Below, in pieces: positions 1 to 12,900 of a stretch of 64,000 nucleotides of DNA. Below the pieces are notes generated by a model. That model searched no databases. It was not told where the DNA came from and was given only the letters and a program-made list of their open reading frames with translations. The first letter of the stretch is position 1. The number at the start of each line of letters is the position of its first letter. The position numbers were made by a program, and so were the translations under genes. This DNA comes from Angiostrongylus vasorum (taxonomy: Eukaryota > Nematoda > Chromadorea > Rhabditida > Metastrongylidae), in the NCBI GenBank assembly GCA_018806985.1, contig JADANN010000391.1:682001-746000 (forward strand), given 5' to 3'.

Positions 1-840
1 CATTTCCCCCGGCCTCTAAAAGAAAGTTCGTAAATAGCGGCCTCTAAAGCCCAGAGATGAGCTGTAGTGTAAAGCTGATTGCTATACGGTCACTCCAATT
101 TTCTTCAACTTTTTGCCACGCCATATTTCAAATTCGGGTGGTTGAACCTTTCTTACACAGAATTATTGCAGTTATAACGATAGAACAAGACCAACACAGA
201 GATATCCCAGCATCACCTAAAGGCAAGGCAACCATCTAGAAAGATTGATTTGGCATTGATGGTGCTCATCACCCTGTAACTAATTAAGGGGGAGCGCATG
301 GAACAAAATTAATAGAGTTGTTGCATGTTTGATATCGGTCTCACAAACTACGACGTGTTTCAAGAATTTTTCTTCACAAAAGGACGCTATGTTATCGTGT
401 TGTCATTAAACATAGAACACAACCCTGAGCAAACTCGTCCCACTTCCGAATAGTGTGCACGGCAGGTGAGCAAACTCATTACGAAATCCAAAGAGATGTT
501 AAAAGCAATGATTGCCGGAAATGCCACGCGGTTCCCTAACTACCGCTAACAGCAGTTCTTCATTTAACCTTTGTTATATTCCTACTTTCAAGAAAAAATT
601 CTATTATGGATGAAAAAAGTTTTAGGTCAAACAGTTGAGCGTTTGGTAAGAGCACACAACCGTAACAACTTATTTACGATAATAAGAACTTACAAAAGGG
701 TAAATTTTTAACATTTTTTCCTCGTATCAACACAGCGGAAGTTCTCTCAACAACCTTTGATTATGTGGATTATTTGAACGTGTTGCTCAAACAATGTGAC
801 ACACTGAGAACTAAAGACTGTTTTGATGTCATACTCTTAT
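1..840. other. no recognisable gene or repeat
   Basis: Only short open frames are seen here, the longest about 60 codons from 57, with no splice-site pattern, protein similarity or repeat family that I recognise. Downstream of the stop of the deaminase gene and outside its transcript as drawn. Confidence 0.5.
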
Positions 841-847
841 AGAAGTA

Positions 848-1100
848 GGGGCGTACGTGGCGGTAGTTGGAAGCGGATCCCAAATCCACACGTGGAATCG
901 ATCCCAGCGCCCATGGCCCACCAAGCCTTGCATGCTTCTGGGGTTGGCAAATTGGTACCAGACTTGTCCGGGAGGATAGCAGCATGACGCGATTCAGCGC
1001 TATGCCACAGCGAGCCATTGTACATGTCTGATATGCGGTCAGTGGCCTTCAACGGATTTTTGTGAGGTCGAATGCATGGCACTTCAATCAAGGATTGACC
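848..1100 (+). repeat. SINE-A copy, degenerate
   Basis: It carries the family body: an ACGTGGAATCGATCC box-B-like segment at about 886, the conserved AATTGGTACCAGACTTG block at about 948, and a terminal stretch resembling TCGAATGCATGGC. The central part is rearranged compared with other copies and the CTTTATCC tail is missing, so this is an old insertion. Confidence 0.75.
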
Positions 1101-1134
1101 AACGATAGCTAGAGCTAGAGAACTAGATTCTTTG

Positions 1135-1404
1135 CTATGTTTCTTCCCATTTAGGCACTTTGGCGATCTTATCCAGAGGACTGCGATCCCAAATCAAGGA
1201 TATTAGTAGCTTCTGTAAAGATGTATATGTTGCGTGAGCTAAGCGGGTTTCAATTGTTAAGGCTTTCAGTTCGAGAATTGGGATAATTGAATTGTCTTTC
1301 GGACTGAGGGCGGCGCAGTCGACTGCAGCAACATACCGACAAGATGTACAATCACTTAGACATTTAGATGGATCTTTCTTAGTTGTGTGCAGCCGAGGTA
1401 TCAA
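1135..1404 (-). pseudogene. BEL/Pao retrotransposon RNase H remnant
   Basis: The minus-strand frame contains YVAAVDCAALSPKD followed by IPILELKALTIETRLA. BEL/Pao polyproteins have, after the reverse transcriptase, a '..YAAAVY..' strand and then an 'IPRLELMALxIGxRLA' helix in the RNase H region, and this piece matches both in order and spacing. Only about 85 residues remain, ending at a stop at 1135. No LTRs, protease or integrase are visible nearby, so this is an isolated fragment. The plus-strand frame at 1292-1588 is antisense to it and is not treated as a gene. Family assignment is from memory of the motif, not from a search. Confidence 0.55.
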
Positions 1405-1679
1405 CTTTCTTTTCTATGAATTCGACTACCATTCATTGTCTTCTTGGCAAACAAACACGGTGTTGTTATTAAAGGATACATTCATTCAAATACCTGATGC
1501 ATCACTGGTTTGGCCTTCTTCAAAGCATGAAAAGGTCAATTGGCAAGCAATCTACTCAGAGGAAGACTTTCATGGCCTCAGTAGATAAAACTTAGTACAT
1601 AAATTTTTATGCGAATAATAGACAGCTTTTCTTAAACACTGAGTGTTTTAAGAACGATTGAGAAAAAAAGGGGGAAACA
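1405..1679. other. no recognisable feature
   Basis: It probably includes decayed upstream sequence of the BEL/Pao remnant, but no motif is readable in any minus-strand frame. Confidence 0.4.
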
Positions 1680-1865
1680 AAGAGCCCGCATCGTGTGGGG
1701 GTGATTAGCCCACGGAAAGGATAATAGCGGCTTCGATCCTCACAGCAGACACGTGCGGTACGGAACTTATGAATTTATGCAAACAACTGAGCATCATTGT
1801 AGCTATATTGCATATCATACCTTGCCATGAAAAAAGAATACATAGTAAATAAAAATTGATTGCAT
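1680..1865 (+). repeat. SINE-B copy
   Basis: It starts with the tRNA-like head (GAGCCCGCATCGTGTGG...) and ends with the family tail (CATACCTTGCCATGAAAAAAG, then a CAGTAAATAAAA-like end). Box A and box B regions are visible but diverged. Confidence 0.65.
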
Positions 1866-1984
1866 ACTGACCGTTTTGTTCTTTGAAAGCTTCCCATTTA
1901 TTTCATAGGGATTAGGCTCGCACTCTTAAATGGACGAGTAATGTTCTTCTGATACTAAAATATCAGCCTTAAATACTGTATGAG

Positions 1985-2085
1985 ACCACGTGTGATTACT
2001 GGGAGTTCATCCCTGCAGCTCATTTCTGGATTTATGGAATTTATTCAGAATGCCTCAAGAGTTTTTAAGTTAAGCTATGGTTTTT
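1985..2085 (-). mobile_element. PLE fragment, end of GIY-YIG coding region
   Basis: The sequence around 2010-2070 (CAGCTCATTTCTGGATTTATGG, then AATGCCTCAAGAGTTTT) matches, in reverse, the part of the PLE at 34 kb that encodes '..TLEAFWINSKNPKMNR'. The element continues after the SINE-B pair, at 2400-3110. Confidence 0.6.
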
Positions 2086-2385
2086 AAATGATGGTGAGAT
2101 ATTTGCAAAACTCTGGACCGAAGGTGCCTATGGTGGGGAACGAATGCGCTATTGTCCTTTCCGGGGAGTAGCGCGCTCACCACCACACCATGCGGGTCCT
2201 TCGTTTCGCCTGTCTCTCAGCTAGTTCTATTGATCTTTTGCTACTCCCCCGAAAGGACAATAGCGCGTTCGTTCCCCCACCATAGGCACCTGCGGTCCAG
2301 AGTTTTGCAAATATCTCAGCATCATTAAAAAGTTATATTTCGCAACGCATACCCTGCCACTAAAAAGAGTAGGCAGTAAATAATA
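2040..2385. repeat. head-to-head pair of SINE-B copies (inverted repeat)
   Basis: A minus-strand copy (about 2086-2245) meets a plus-strand copy (about 2246-2385). The arms GATATTTGCAAAACTC...CGAATGCGCTATTGTCC and GGACAATAGCGCGTTCG...AGAGTTTTGCAAATATC are near-perfect reverse complements, so the transcript could fold into a long hairpin. The pair sits inside a PLE remnant, which it splits. Confidence 0.75.
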
Positions 2386-2399
2386 AGTCAAAATTAAGC

Positions 2400-3110
2400 T
2401 CTGGTGTTTTCGATCTACGTACGAGGATGGCAGCTTTCACTTTAAGGTCTCCCCGTGATATCTCTGTGTTCTGTGTGGGCTTAGTGGAGTATTTCGTCTA
2501 AGTTTATGTTTACCGACTAGCGGTTTTTTTCCATGCGGGCGCGGAGTGGTCTACCGGGTTCGGCCAGTGTATCGTTCCCGCACATTTTGCATGAAATCAG
2601 ATAAACTGCAAGTGAAATTATGAAATCACTGTCGCTACCGATAGGGTATATTACGCAATCTTGCCTTTGGAGTAGACAGTCATAAAGACGTTTACGAACT
2701 TGCTAGCGTCATGAAGTGCTCGGTGGTATTTCAATCATTGCTACTAATTTCTCTGCATCGACCTTTTTAACGAAAGCTTTTATAGCCGTGTTTACCTCGT
2801 TGGAAATTAAGAAGCAATAATCTGGAGCTTATTCGTTCTAGGATTAGCGTCTGGGGCCTGGTTGCTTCTCCACACTTATCCTGCGGAGCTGACACCGTTT
2901 CGCAGCCATAGGAAATGCCTGTTTGCCGCAACGATTCCAGGGATTCTCTGTGCTCTCTTGCCGTCCACCAACGGAAGCACTACAAAGCATAATTCTCACA
3001 AGCGCTCTTTCTAGGCTATGAAGAAGGCGACCGTTGAGACGTTGGCTGTTGTGAAGAATAAATGATGTAGTAACAACCTCGTAATTGCTCATCAAGAAAA
3101 CAACGAATGA
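2400..3110 (-). mobile_element. PLE remnant, linker and GIY-YIG region
   Basis: It aligns by eye with the minus-strand PLE at 14.9-15.3 kb over shared blocks: AAGTGCTCGGTGGTATTTC (about 2716), TTTTATAGC.GTGTTTA (about 2778), and CACCGTTTCGCAGCC (about 2892). These correspond to the stretch before the GIY-YIG domain. Frames are broken throughout. Confidence 0.65.
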
Positions 3111-4590
3111 TTGGTCAATGCTGCGATGAAAAGAGTTTTGGTCCTAGGAGTTCGACTATAGTTACAAAATCTCTTGCCCTCTCTTTCTCTCGTTTCGGTG
3201 ACTCTATGTGTACTCGTTGTAAATAGGCTTCTCTGGAATCTCGAGCGGTTTATAAGATGCGTTAAGGACTACGGGGATTTCTCGGCATGCTATGGCTTGA
3301 ATTCCTCTTCTAAAAATCACTATTGCTATGGATTTTCGAACATGATGTTCTTGGCACATTGGTGACGACTGAGATTCCAGCCAAGTCCTTGTGCGTCTAG
3401 CCACTGTGATTTGCCTTTAGGCTGTCGAAAAGATGGTAGCAATGGCACTTTTTGATTTGTTGTGTTCGCGCCTACTCTAAGCGATGATCATCCGCCGTGG
3501 AATAAAGATGCTCTAGCACTCTGTACATTCATGAAAGGTTTTTTCTGTTAGATGATTATATCTCGCCCTTTTTGACACCTCGTTTATGAAGCAAAGTTAA
3601 TGTTCAGTACCATCAAGGTTTTTTATTGGCATACCACAATTATTCAGTAGGACACCAAAGACGCCAGAAAAAAGTTCTCCATTGACTATGCACAGTGGCC
3701 TTTACTAATTTCAAGCCTTTACAACAATTTATTTGGTAGGAATTCTTGAGTATTTCATTCAATAATGAAGAAAAGGCAGCAAATAAATTAGTGAATATCT
3801 TTGGTTAATACATGGCATGGAATATGAGTAAATCAATCGAACGTTTGAGGATCATAGAAAGAAATGAGATCACTTCATTTTTTGGAACTTAAGCAACAGT
3901 ACAGTTCAAGTCGAGATCTGCAAACGAAGCATGCAAAACACTGTCAAAGCTCACATACAATGGCTAGCGATTATACCTTAAAAAAATCTGAAAGAAAACA
4001 AAAAATATGATATCGAACTATCGGCATTAAATTTGGAGGCGACTCAGGCAGTTTTATAGAATGAGGAAGAAAAACATTCTCATAGAAAACCGAGGCCGTG
4101 CCGAAGCGCAGAGATATTCATTCATTTTCAGATCTTCTTTTCTTCTGATTTCTAGGGATCATAATTTCTACGACTCAACTCAGAAAGAACTTTTCCTTCA
4201 CGGTCTTCTAGTTATCCCACTGATCGCATTTCGAGTGAGCCAACTGAGGATCTTCTATTCGTCCCTGTCCCGTACCAAACTTGCCCAAGTGAGAGCTGTT
4301 CACTCCACGGACACGAGAGTTATGAATTTTTCCACTGCTCAAGTCAGCAACTTTACTCCAGCAAAAAATTTTCAGTTAATGCATCCTTTTAAGAGCGATG
4401 CGTTAACTAAATAGAGTGGTCCTCAACCTGAGCCGAAATTGGCCTGACAAGGACTACCCAGGCACAAAAAATTTTTCGTTTTCACACTATCTGGACAACA
4501 CCTACTAACTACAGGATATCGAATAAACAAATATAGTTATTTCGGTTTTAGAGAGACATTAATAGGAAATTTTTTCTCGTGCCATAGAGC
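3111..4590. other. no recognised gene; one unassigned 117-codon frame
   Basis: A plus-strand open frame at 4061-4414 (starts MRKKNILIENRGRAEAQR) has no motif I can recognise, no convincing splice context and no repeat similarity. Another 63-codon frame at 3174 overlaps a minus-strand one of equal length. I see no reason to call either a gene. Confidence 0.35.
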
Positions 4591-4594
4591 GTGC

Positions 4595-4600
4595 TTTAAT
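4595..4600 (-). terminator. candidate polyadenylation signal
   Basis: ATTAAA on the minus strand, about 92 bases after the stop codon of the deaminase gene. It is a common variant of AATAAA; no other candidate lies as close. Confidence 0.4.
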
Positions 4601-4691
4601 AATATAGGACAGTTGATGTCTTTTACTAAAAAGGATCAGGATCTTTTTTTTCTCGAACAATTTTCAGCACAGCCCTACTAATTGGAATCAA

Positions 4692-4857
4692 CTAGGAAAT
4701 GGCACCCTTATGAGTGAGAAATTCCAACAAAGTTTCGATTTCCACATTGATATTCGCTGTCGCTCGTCGGATCCTCTGTGCAATCTCGTCCGTTTCGCAG
4801 TCGTCGAAACTCCGCCCACAAAATGACGCCACCATCGCTTGAGCTTGAGCGTCTTCA
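4692..4857 (-). CDS. deaminase gene exon 10: terminal exon
   Basis: Acceptor TTCCGCTTTAG; the first base completes a codon from exon 9. It encodes [39 protein letters not shown] and [15 protein letters not shown], then TAG at 4692-4694. GC-rich compared with its surroundings, and probably helical. No named domain recognised. Confidence 0.7.
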
Positions 4858-6855
4858 CTAAAGCGGAAGAAATAATCAGTGAAATGAGAGTTAGAAGAAA
4901 CCGCAAGCATTTATGTTCACTAAGAAGCATGCAGTACAAAGATGAAGGGAAAAAAATGAACACAAAAGCTTCGATACTTAAGGAAAAAAAGACAAAAATA
5001 TTTTTTTTCTTTTCGCAGGAGCAATTAATATCAGTGTAAGCTCTGGATATCCATGGAAAAAATCTCCTTAACCAACAACACACTAGTAGAAGGGCTCTTG
5101 TACTTTGGCTGCTCAAATGATTATTCATGAAAATGCAACAAAGGATTAGTTAAAAATTCAAGCAGGAACACCGTTAAGCCTTGTCTGAGTTATCTCTCCC
5201 CACACCCATCACGCTTATTTTCTACGGCCCCTAGTTCTCTTGAGAGTGAGTTGTTAAATGATTTCAACGTAATTTGGGAAGGAACTTAAATTGCCTATGC
5301 TCAGAAAGAACTATGATCGCATAGCAAGTTCATTCCCTATTACCAGGCTTCTAACCATTTTCTTCCTAATCCGTCTAAATCTGGAGTCGGCCAAATCTCA
5401 TTAGTTGAAAGTTCTCTTAAAAACAATCTCATGGATTCGTTTGTAAAACTTACTGATTGCATGACGTAAGAGTGGGATGCCACGAATGCTATTCAACTCA
5501 TAAGTGGCTTCCACTAGAAGAAGCAAATCAAGCATTTATAAAAGTTGTTCCTAAGTGTTTTGAGCAATTTCATTATGTGACGGCATGGTGACTTGCTTTC
5601 TTTAAGTCCTAATGTTGAATTAAAATAGTTTAAGTCAACAAAAAAACATAGAAATTTAAATATAAGGTTCGGACAATGTTCGTGTAAAACTCATAAGAAT
5701 TTGCTAGCACTTGACACCCTGTAAAAAATTGAAATATTTAGAAGCAGGAAAGCAGAAAGGAAAAGATCTTTGAAGGAAAAAAAGAAGATAGAAGAACTAA
5801 ATTCAACAGCACATTAGAAGGGAGAAAACGTGATAGAACACTGGCTTTCATGCCCATTGAATGACCCTGTCAAGAAGGCCACGAATTTTAGAAAAAATTC
5901 GCCATTTTTTGAAAGCAGATGAAGAAACAAAAGTGTAGAAGCAAAGCAGGGTCACCTTGCCACTGACATATGAGAGCCGTTCTTCTTGTGTTCCGTTGAC
6001 GTCCTCATCAGTTTGTCACGCAACTCCAACAGATCGATGAATGAACGACGTTTTGAGGGCGTTGATTTGATCTTATGAGGTGTAGCCGTCAAATCCAGCT
6101 GAAAACACTCATAGACTAAACAGTGGATTTGAAAATATCAAAGTGGTGCTCCTAATGTTACTACCCTACTTTTCATCTACGGTGCGGTTGTAGTGCAACG
6201 GTTAGAGGTACCGGGCAAACATGCCTTTCGTTCTATACTACTCTATCCCAGCTCCACAAAGCCCTACCTTCCTCGGGAGTAGGCAGATTGGTAAAGCACA
6301 AGTCCGGGAGGATGAAAACATAGACCTGATACATCGATAAATCCCCGTGAGTCATTGTATAGAAAAAGCATCTACTTAGCCACCTCCTTTTCATATCTTT
6401 TAACAGCTTTAAACGATTAGTCTTTTCATCCTCCATTTTCCATTTCAAGGAATGACTTTGCAGTCTACCCCGCATTGCTTACCGTTGGGTGTGCAACGAA
6501 GTGCATGATTCCTTTCCGCGCGTGTCGGTGTGTGCGTGTTGGCGTGTGTGCGTGCGTGCGTGCGTGCGTGCGTGCGTGTGTGTGTGTGTGTGTGTGTCGT
6601 GTGTGTGTGTGTGTGTGTGTGTATACATGTGTGTGCAGGTATGTGTGTATATATATGTGTGTGTGTTCCGCTATTCCGCTTCTAATTTATGCAACAAATT
6701 TTTGAAAATGCATAGAAAAGAGAATGAGGGTTTTAGCGTAAGTTTATTCGGCGTTGTAAATAACCTACGTATTGTAGAAATGATTCTATATTTTGACATA
6801 AATATGACAAAAACTAGCACCAGCAGTAGCAAAGTCGTTGTGAAAGACGGAAGGC

Positions 6856-6917
<62 letters not shown>

Positions 6918-9900
6918 TGTATATATATGTACAATAGAGAGCATACTGCACAACGAACATGCTGTATGCTATACTATGAACACACATTGTATTGAATAAC
7001 TTTTTATTGCGGGAGAATCAGAATGAGGGCACCGAGAAAGATCGAACTCAGTCACGTTTCCGAAAATATGTACGACAAGCCATGGAGTAAAAAATTGCAT
7101 CTTAACAAAGTGCAGGTGAAATACTGGAACTTGGTGCTTGAATGGCCCGCCCTTACTGGTTGTGCGGACCCCAGCACAATCTCCATTTTTCCTGAGATTT
7201 GGTGGTTAAGCCATTGTTCCCTGGAATAACGAGTTCAGCCTGGCCAAAGTCTGCCCCAGGTCTTCACCACCACAGGCAGTCACAGCTCTTGTGGATCAAA
7301 AGAGATCTGCCACCATGCGACTTTGATACCAGGACTGTGGAGGACCCTGGTATTGGTTTACTTTTAGCTAGGCTACCTGATGGAAGAGCCGGACTCCTCA
7401 GCTTGGGAGACCATGCTGGTGGGATGAATCCGCAGCGGTACGTCGCAACCCCCACACCCAGGAACACCTCCCGGCCACGATGAGGCGGTAAGCCATTGGA
7501 AGGGCAGGTAAAATAATAGAAAATAAACACAAAATACAAATAGCACAAATAATACTAAGCTCTGTTACAGCATTTCCACTAACTTGTTTGAGAGCATCGT
7601 TCAAGTCGCCGCATTTCACACGCAATTCCGAAAAATGTAAAATGGTGTTCTTGACAATTTCATGAATTTCAGCTACCCAGAACTTCATCGAAAGACCCAG
7701 CGCTCGACGACATTCGTTGATAAATAGCTGCGATTGAGCAACAGCCTGAAAGCGTAAATACTACAAAAATGACAGGAAAAGGGAACGAATTAAAGCCTGC
7801 GATAACTAACAGTCAACCCAAATGGTAGATATGCCTTTGGAGGAAAAAAAACAAAAGAAGTTTAGATCACAAGGATGCGGAGAAATAAGCAAAACACGAA
7901 ACATCAACTGGGCTTCGAACTTGCAATTATCTTACAGGGGGACTCGCGTGCTATCCATCATATCAACCTAGGCTGTTGTTTTCCATTTCTCTTAGCCATG
8001 TTTCTACTCTATCTGTGCTCAGTTTCGATGCATAACTAAGGTTGTAGGCTTTGCTCATGTCTCGGCATCCTTGTGGTTGTATTTCACAAAGTACTCCACC
8101 ATGAAAAAAAAAGGAAATAGACAAAAGATAAAAGGTAAGCAAAAGAAGTTCAATTTTTTTAAAAGTTTTCTAAATACTTCTAAACTAGCGCAATGGAAGT
8201 TTGGAAGCAATATGATGGCATTACTTATAGAAGTAAACCAACGACTTTAACTTTTTATGACGGCTTTTAATTGACCTTAGAGAAACGTTCTTAAAGAAGA
8301 AGAACCCTACAGAAATTTTTAAACCATAATCTCCTTAAATACTTCAGATACATTTATTTGCTTCGAATTGCCAAGAATCCTGATTTGTAATGGTGAAAAG
8401 TGGAATTTTGAGCAATAGCATAAAACGTCCAGATTTCCAACTACGTGTTTGGCTTCATTGGATCAACTTCTATCAAGTTCTTTACTGCTACACCACCTCG
8501 AAAACGCACTCGGTGAAGTCAATATTTACATCAAAGTGTTGTCAAGGGACGTTCGCTGGTAATTTGTTGGAACTAATCAGCCAAACGATCTAGTGCTCTT
8601 CTAGGGACAGCCATATGTCTATGCCATTCCACGAAGCCGAAAACGAGAAGGAAAGAATATACTTCTCAATTCGTTTAAGAAAGTAACTGGATTGAGAAGC
8701 ACCATGGTTGATCAAAACCTACGATATATAAAGAGATAAAGCACGCTGTGTAGATGAATCCCTAAGAATGAGCCATGGATTTTATTCCTTTAAACACCAT
8801 GAAAGAGACTGAATGGATTTTTTGCTCATTAAATGCATTAGACAGCGGCCAAACGATAGAGTTAGTGTTTTTCACTTCTCAGAGAACTCTGGCTGCTAAT
8901 TTTTCCAACTATGAAGTGATAGACGCCTCGACTTGCATGTAACGTAGGGTCGAACCAATGACCGCGTGTGTATTGCAGAGCATCTCTAACCACAGTGCAA
9001 CACATGACCTTATGACATGTAACACGCATATCCAGAAGGCAATAACCGAATTATATTGAAACTAGTGGAATACTAAACAATGACGAAAGGTACTCAACAA
9101 TCTCTCCAGCTTAAGCGCAAGATGAAAAGATCTTGATCTGCGTTTGTTGGTTAGAAATTTTGGCTAAACTCTATCCCTTCTACTGAAATGATCTCGACAT
9201 TTGCTAATCATCGAGTAATTTAACAACACAGTAGCAATGTCTCTTTCCACTCGTTCATATGGTGAGTTTGACCTTATAAGTGAATGTTTTTCACTCGACT
9301 GACTCAAAAAGATCACTGCCTTTCCGTTAAGGCGCATCTTTCTTGGGTTTCCACCAAAAAATGCAAACATCACGTCCGTAAGTGATAGGTTATTAGGCCG
9401 ATAGCATCACTCTCACCCGGTCAGAGCTTTGTTCCCAAAGATTTTTTAATCACTTTCGTAATACTTCCAGTATAACTGATTTCCAACGCTTTTCGTCTCT
9501 GCAACGACGTGACTATCCTCGTCATTGCCTTGTGCTTGGTAGTCGACGAGTTGCTTAACTTGTCAAACTGAACGATTTCACCAAGTACTAGCACTTTTTT
9601 TCCTGGAGATATTTTATACAGTTGATCTTTAGCTTTTGGAAGTGAAGCCGTCTGTATAATTCAACACAACTCGTACGGTTTTTGCCCTCTTCACTGGATT
9701 CTGATGTAACAAAGAAATAAAGGCTGATGGTTTCTCAAGCCTCGAATGTTGAGCAACAACGTTTAACTTTTATTCACTGCCTATTACTTTTTTCATCGGT
9801 AGGGTATACTTGTTAATACCTTACCATGAAAAACAATATGCAGTAAATAGAGGTTAAACATCGTGATTTCGGCGGTGGTTTCAGATCTACTTGGTTCAAT

Positions 9901-12900
9901 GCCGATATGTACTTCCCAGATCATTCCCGTTGAAGAGCAATTGCTGATAGCACCGTATGGGTAAAAAACCTGGCTGAGAGCAAGACAAGGCAAGGGCACC
10001 GGTGGTGCAATGGATAACACGTGAACCCGGGGAAGGGCAATCGCTTGTTCGAAGGTCACCTGGCGTTCCTGGTTTTGCTCATATCTCAACACCATTGTGG
10101 TTGTTCAGCAACAATTCAGGAGCTAATTGCATATAAAAACTTGGAAAATCACCGCAATTCGTCCGCCAGTTCTCGTGATTGATGATATTGTTTATCTCTT
10201 TATAGTAATGTCGAATGGACGGTCCATGTACGTGAAATACGCTCATTGCACGCTGCCTCTTGGTTTAATATTGTCGTTGAAGCAGTCAATGAAGTGTGGG
10301 TAGAAAAACTTCGCTATGAAATGTATACGAATCCACGTCGTAAAATCCATCGATTGCTTTTATTCTGATGAAAAAAAACTTCTCGGTACCAATTAATGAC
10401 TTTTTTTTGACAGCATGCGTGCAGGCTTAAAGGGAAAAACGTTATCGCTAGGTCCTTCACCATACATATTAGGCAACTCATAGCGGCACTAAAAATAGAT
10501 GTGTTCTGAAGTACAAGTTATTACTATCAATCCTATCATATTGGAATTTCCTCATACATAAGTAAACGGATCTTAATAACTCAAAAGACCGACTTTCTAA
10601 CATAGATAGTTGATATATTTGTTTCCATGATCTGACTGATCTTCCTCAGCTGATGCGAGGTTGGTATAGATATAGATCTTCGATGTCATTGTCGTTGTTG
10701 TTGGTGTTGTTGGTCGACGGCTGACGTTTCGGCGATTTCGCCTTCCTCAGAGCCGTGGTGTTACCAGTGGGAGTCCTAAAATCATGGCTCTGAGGAAGGC
10801 GAAATCGCCGAAACGTCAGCACCAATCGACCAACAACACCAACAACAACGACAACGATAACTGAAGACCTATACCAACCTCGCATCAGCTAAAAAAAGAT
10901 CAGTTTGTAAGATCATATAAACAAATAAACGAGATTTATTTAAAGAATGAGTGAGCAGCTTGGTGAGTTTTACTCGTGAGCCATGAAGGAACACTAATGT
11001 AGCATGAAGGACAAAGGCTAAGGCGTCCGGCGTTGATCAGTTCCTCAGGAATGTGTTATGCATTCGACAAAATGAGAGATCATAGAGGCGATTGAATGCA
11101 TATAGGTCTATATGAGGGATTTATAAGTGCCTACCTATCCATCAATCCATTGTTTTGAACCCCATAAACAAGTTTTTTTGGAACCCATTTGCACTTGTAA
11201 GGCGTGATATCACACGACAGAGAATCGAAGCAGCGATCACATGTTTACCGAAGGGCGCCTCTAAGCAATGGTCTACACTTGCAGCATTCTACCATACCAG
11301 ACTCTTATATGACTTGTTTGTTGGAAATGTTTCCGACTCATTCCCAACTATAGTTTAGCTCTTAAATTAGAAAAGGCATTGTTGCAGGATAGCAACAGTA
11401 TGTATTCCCACATGTAATCATACATGTTATGGTGTTACACACAAACACGAAACACGAAAGTGCACCAGTTAAATCAGTTGGTGTGGCACTAAATGGATCA
11501 TTTTCTTCCCATGACAGCAATAGTGTCTTTGTTTCTGGTCAGCGCTTGAATCTGAAGGGTTACCTGGATTCTTACCATGTAGTCCATCTAGCATCCAACT
11601 GCCTATGAACTCCCAAGTCGATAAATTTGTAAATCTATTGATGTGAACATCAGATGGAATCTAGGGATGGATACCGTGCTAATGATAATGAAAGGATAAG
11701 GCTCTCGGAGTTGATCAATTCCAGAAGGATCCGCCATCTATTCGGCTTCATTAAGTATCGTATGGAGGTGATTGAACGCGTATCTGGCCTTTACAATGAC
11801 TCGCAGCAGCCTACCGATGTATCGAGCCAGTGATGTTATCCTCCCAGACAAACCTGGTACCAATTTGCCAAACCCCGGAGGGATGGAAGGCTTGGTGGGC
11901 CATGGGCGTGGGGGATCGATTCCACATGTGTGCTGCAGGGAGCCTCCGACCACTGCACCACACGCACCCTTATGCTTGTGCTAATGACAAGTATCAAATA
12001 TTCTACTTATTCTCGCGCTATTTTTCGAAATTTTCTTTTCAAATTCGACTGTTTTGAAAAGAAATCTAGGAAACATGGAGAAGCAGAGAAAAAAAGAATG
12101 GAATAATGATGTGGTTGTTAGATTAACTACCCACTAAAAGAAATTCACCTTGTCAAGATGGTGATTGTTCCAAAGCTGCAGATAGTCGCCTTTGTGATCG
12201 ATGTTTGGAGACCAGTCCATTATTGCGCACCAATCCTTCATCAGCAGCGGTTCGACCTTTAACTCAAAACGACAGAATGGAAGGAAACCCGGGTTTCAGA
12301 AAAGTGGATAGAATTGGGTTTTCCTCACCAAAACCAACGTTTTCTAGCGAACATATGAAAAATTTTTGGAAACCTGAAAGTAGTGGCATATCCATCCTTG
12401 CTCATACCACTAACTTCAGCTTTGTAAAGCAAAGACTCCCTATCTCTGATGAGACCTTCCACACTTCCTACTCAGAACTAGTCGATAGTGCAAACAATCA
12501 GAGGTGGTTCAGAAAAAGCTATTTGTTTGTCCCGGCGAGTAGACGCTATTCCCGAAGCTGCAAACCCCTTCTGTGCTCTCTGAAGAAGTTTAGAGTCCTT
12601 GAAAAGCGGCAACACTCATCCAATCGTATTTATTTGCCCAGCCTGAGGGCTAATTTAATGGTCGTAATGGATGGGCGTAAACCGGTGGAGATGAGGTCGA
12701 ATTACATTTCTCCACAGTAGATCAAAATTCAAGATGAAAGCAACGGGAAGATTCTTTTCTTCTTGAAAAACCATAAAAATCTGACTTAGGATCTAAACAG
12801 AAGGGAATCCGGTAGAATTTCAATCACCAACGAAATTGGGATTAAATATAGTTAGGACTATTTGCGACCCAATCTGCAAAAAAAAAGCATCAGGGATGCA

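Noticed and set aside
1292..1588. 98-codon plus-strand frame
   Set aside because: It is antisense to the BEL/Pao RNase H remnant and has no independent support.
6475..6995. Cys/Val-rich and Tyr/Ile-rich frames of 76 to 168 codons
   Set aside because: They are translations of the GT and AT microsatellites.
8945..9016. A functional tRNA gene
   Set aside because: Boxes A and B are good, but the acceptor and anticodon stems do not pair and the sequence belongs to the SINE-A family.
11738..12057. Open frames of 60-100 codons in SINE-A copies (repeated peptides such as [10 protein letters not shown] or KLVPDLSG)
   Set aside because: They are present in several frames and orientations of the same repeat and have no constraint pattern, so they are by-products of the SINE sequence.
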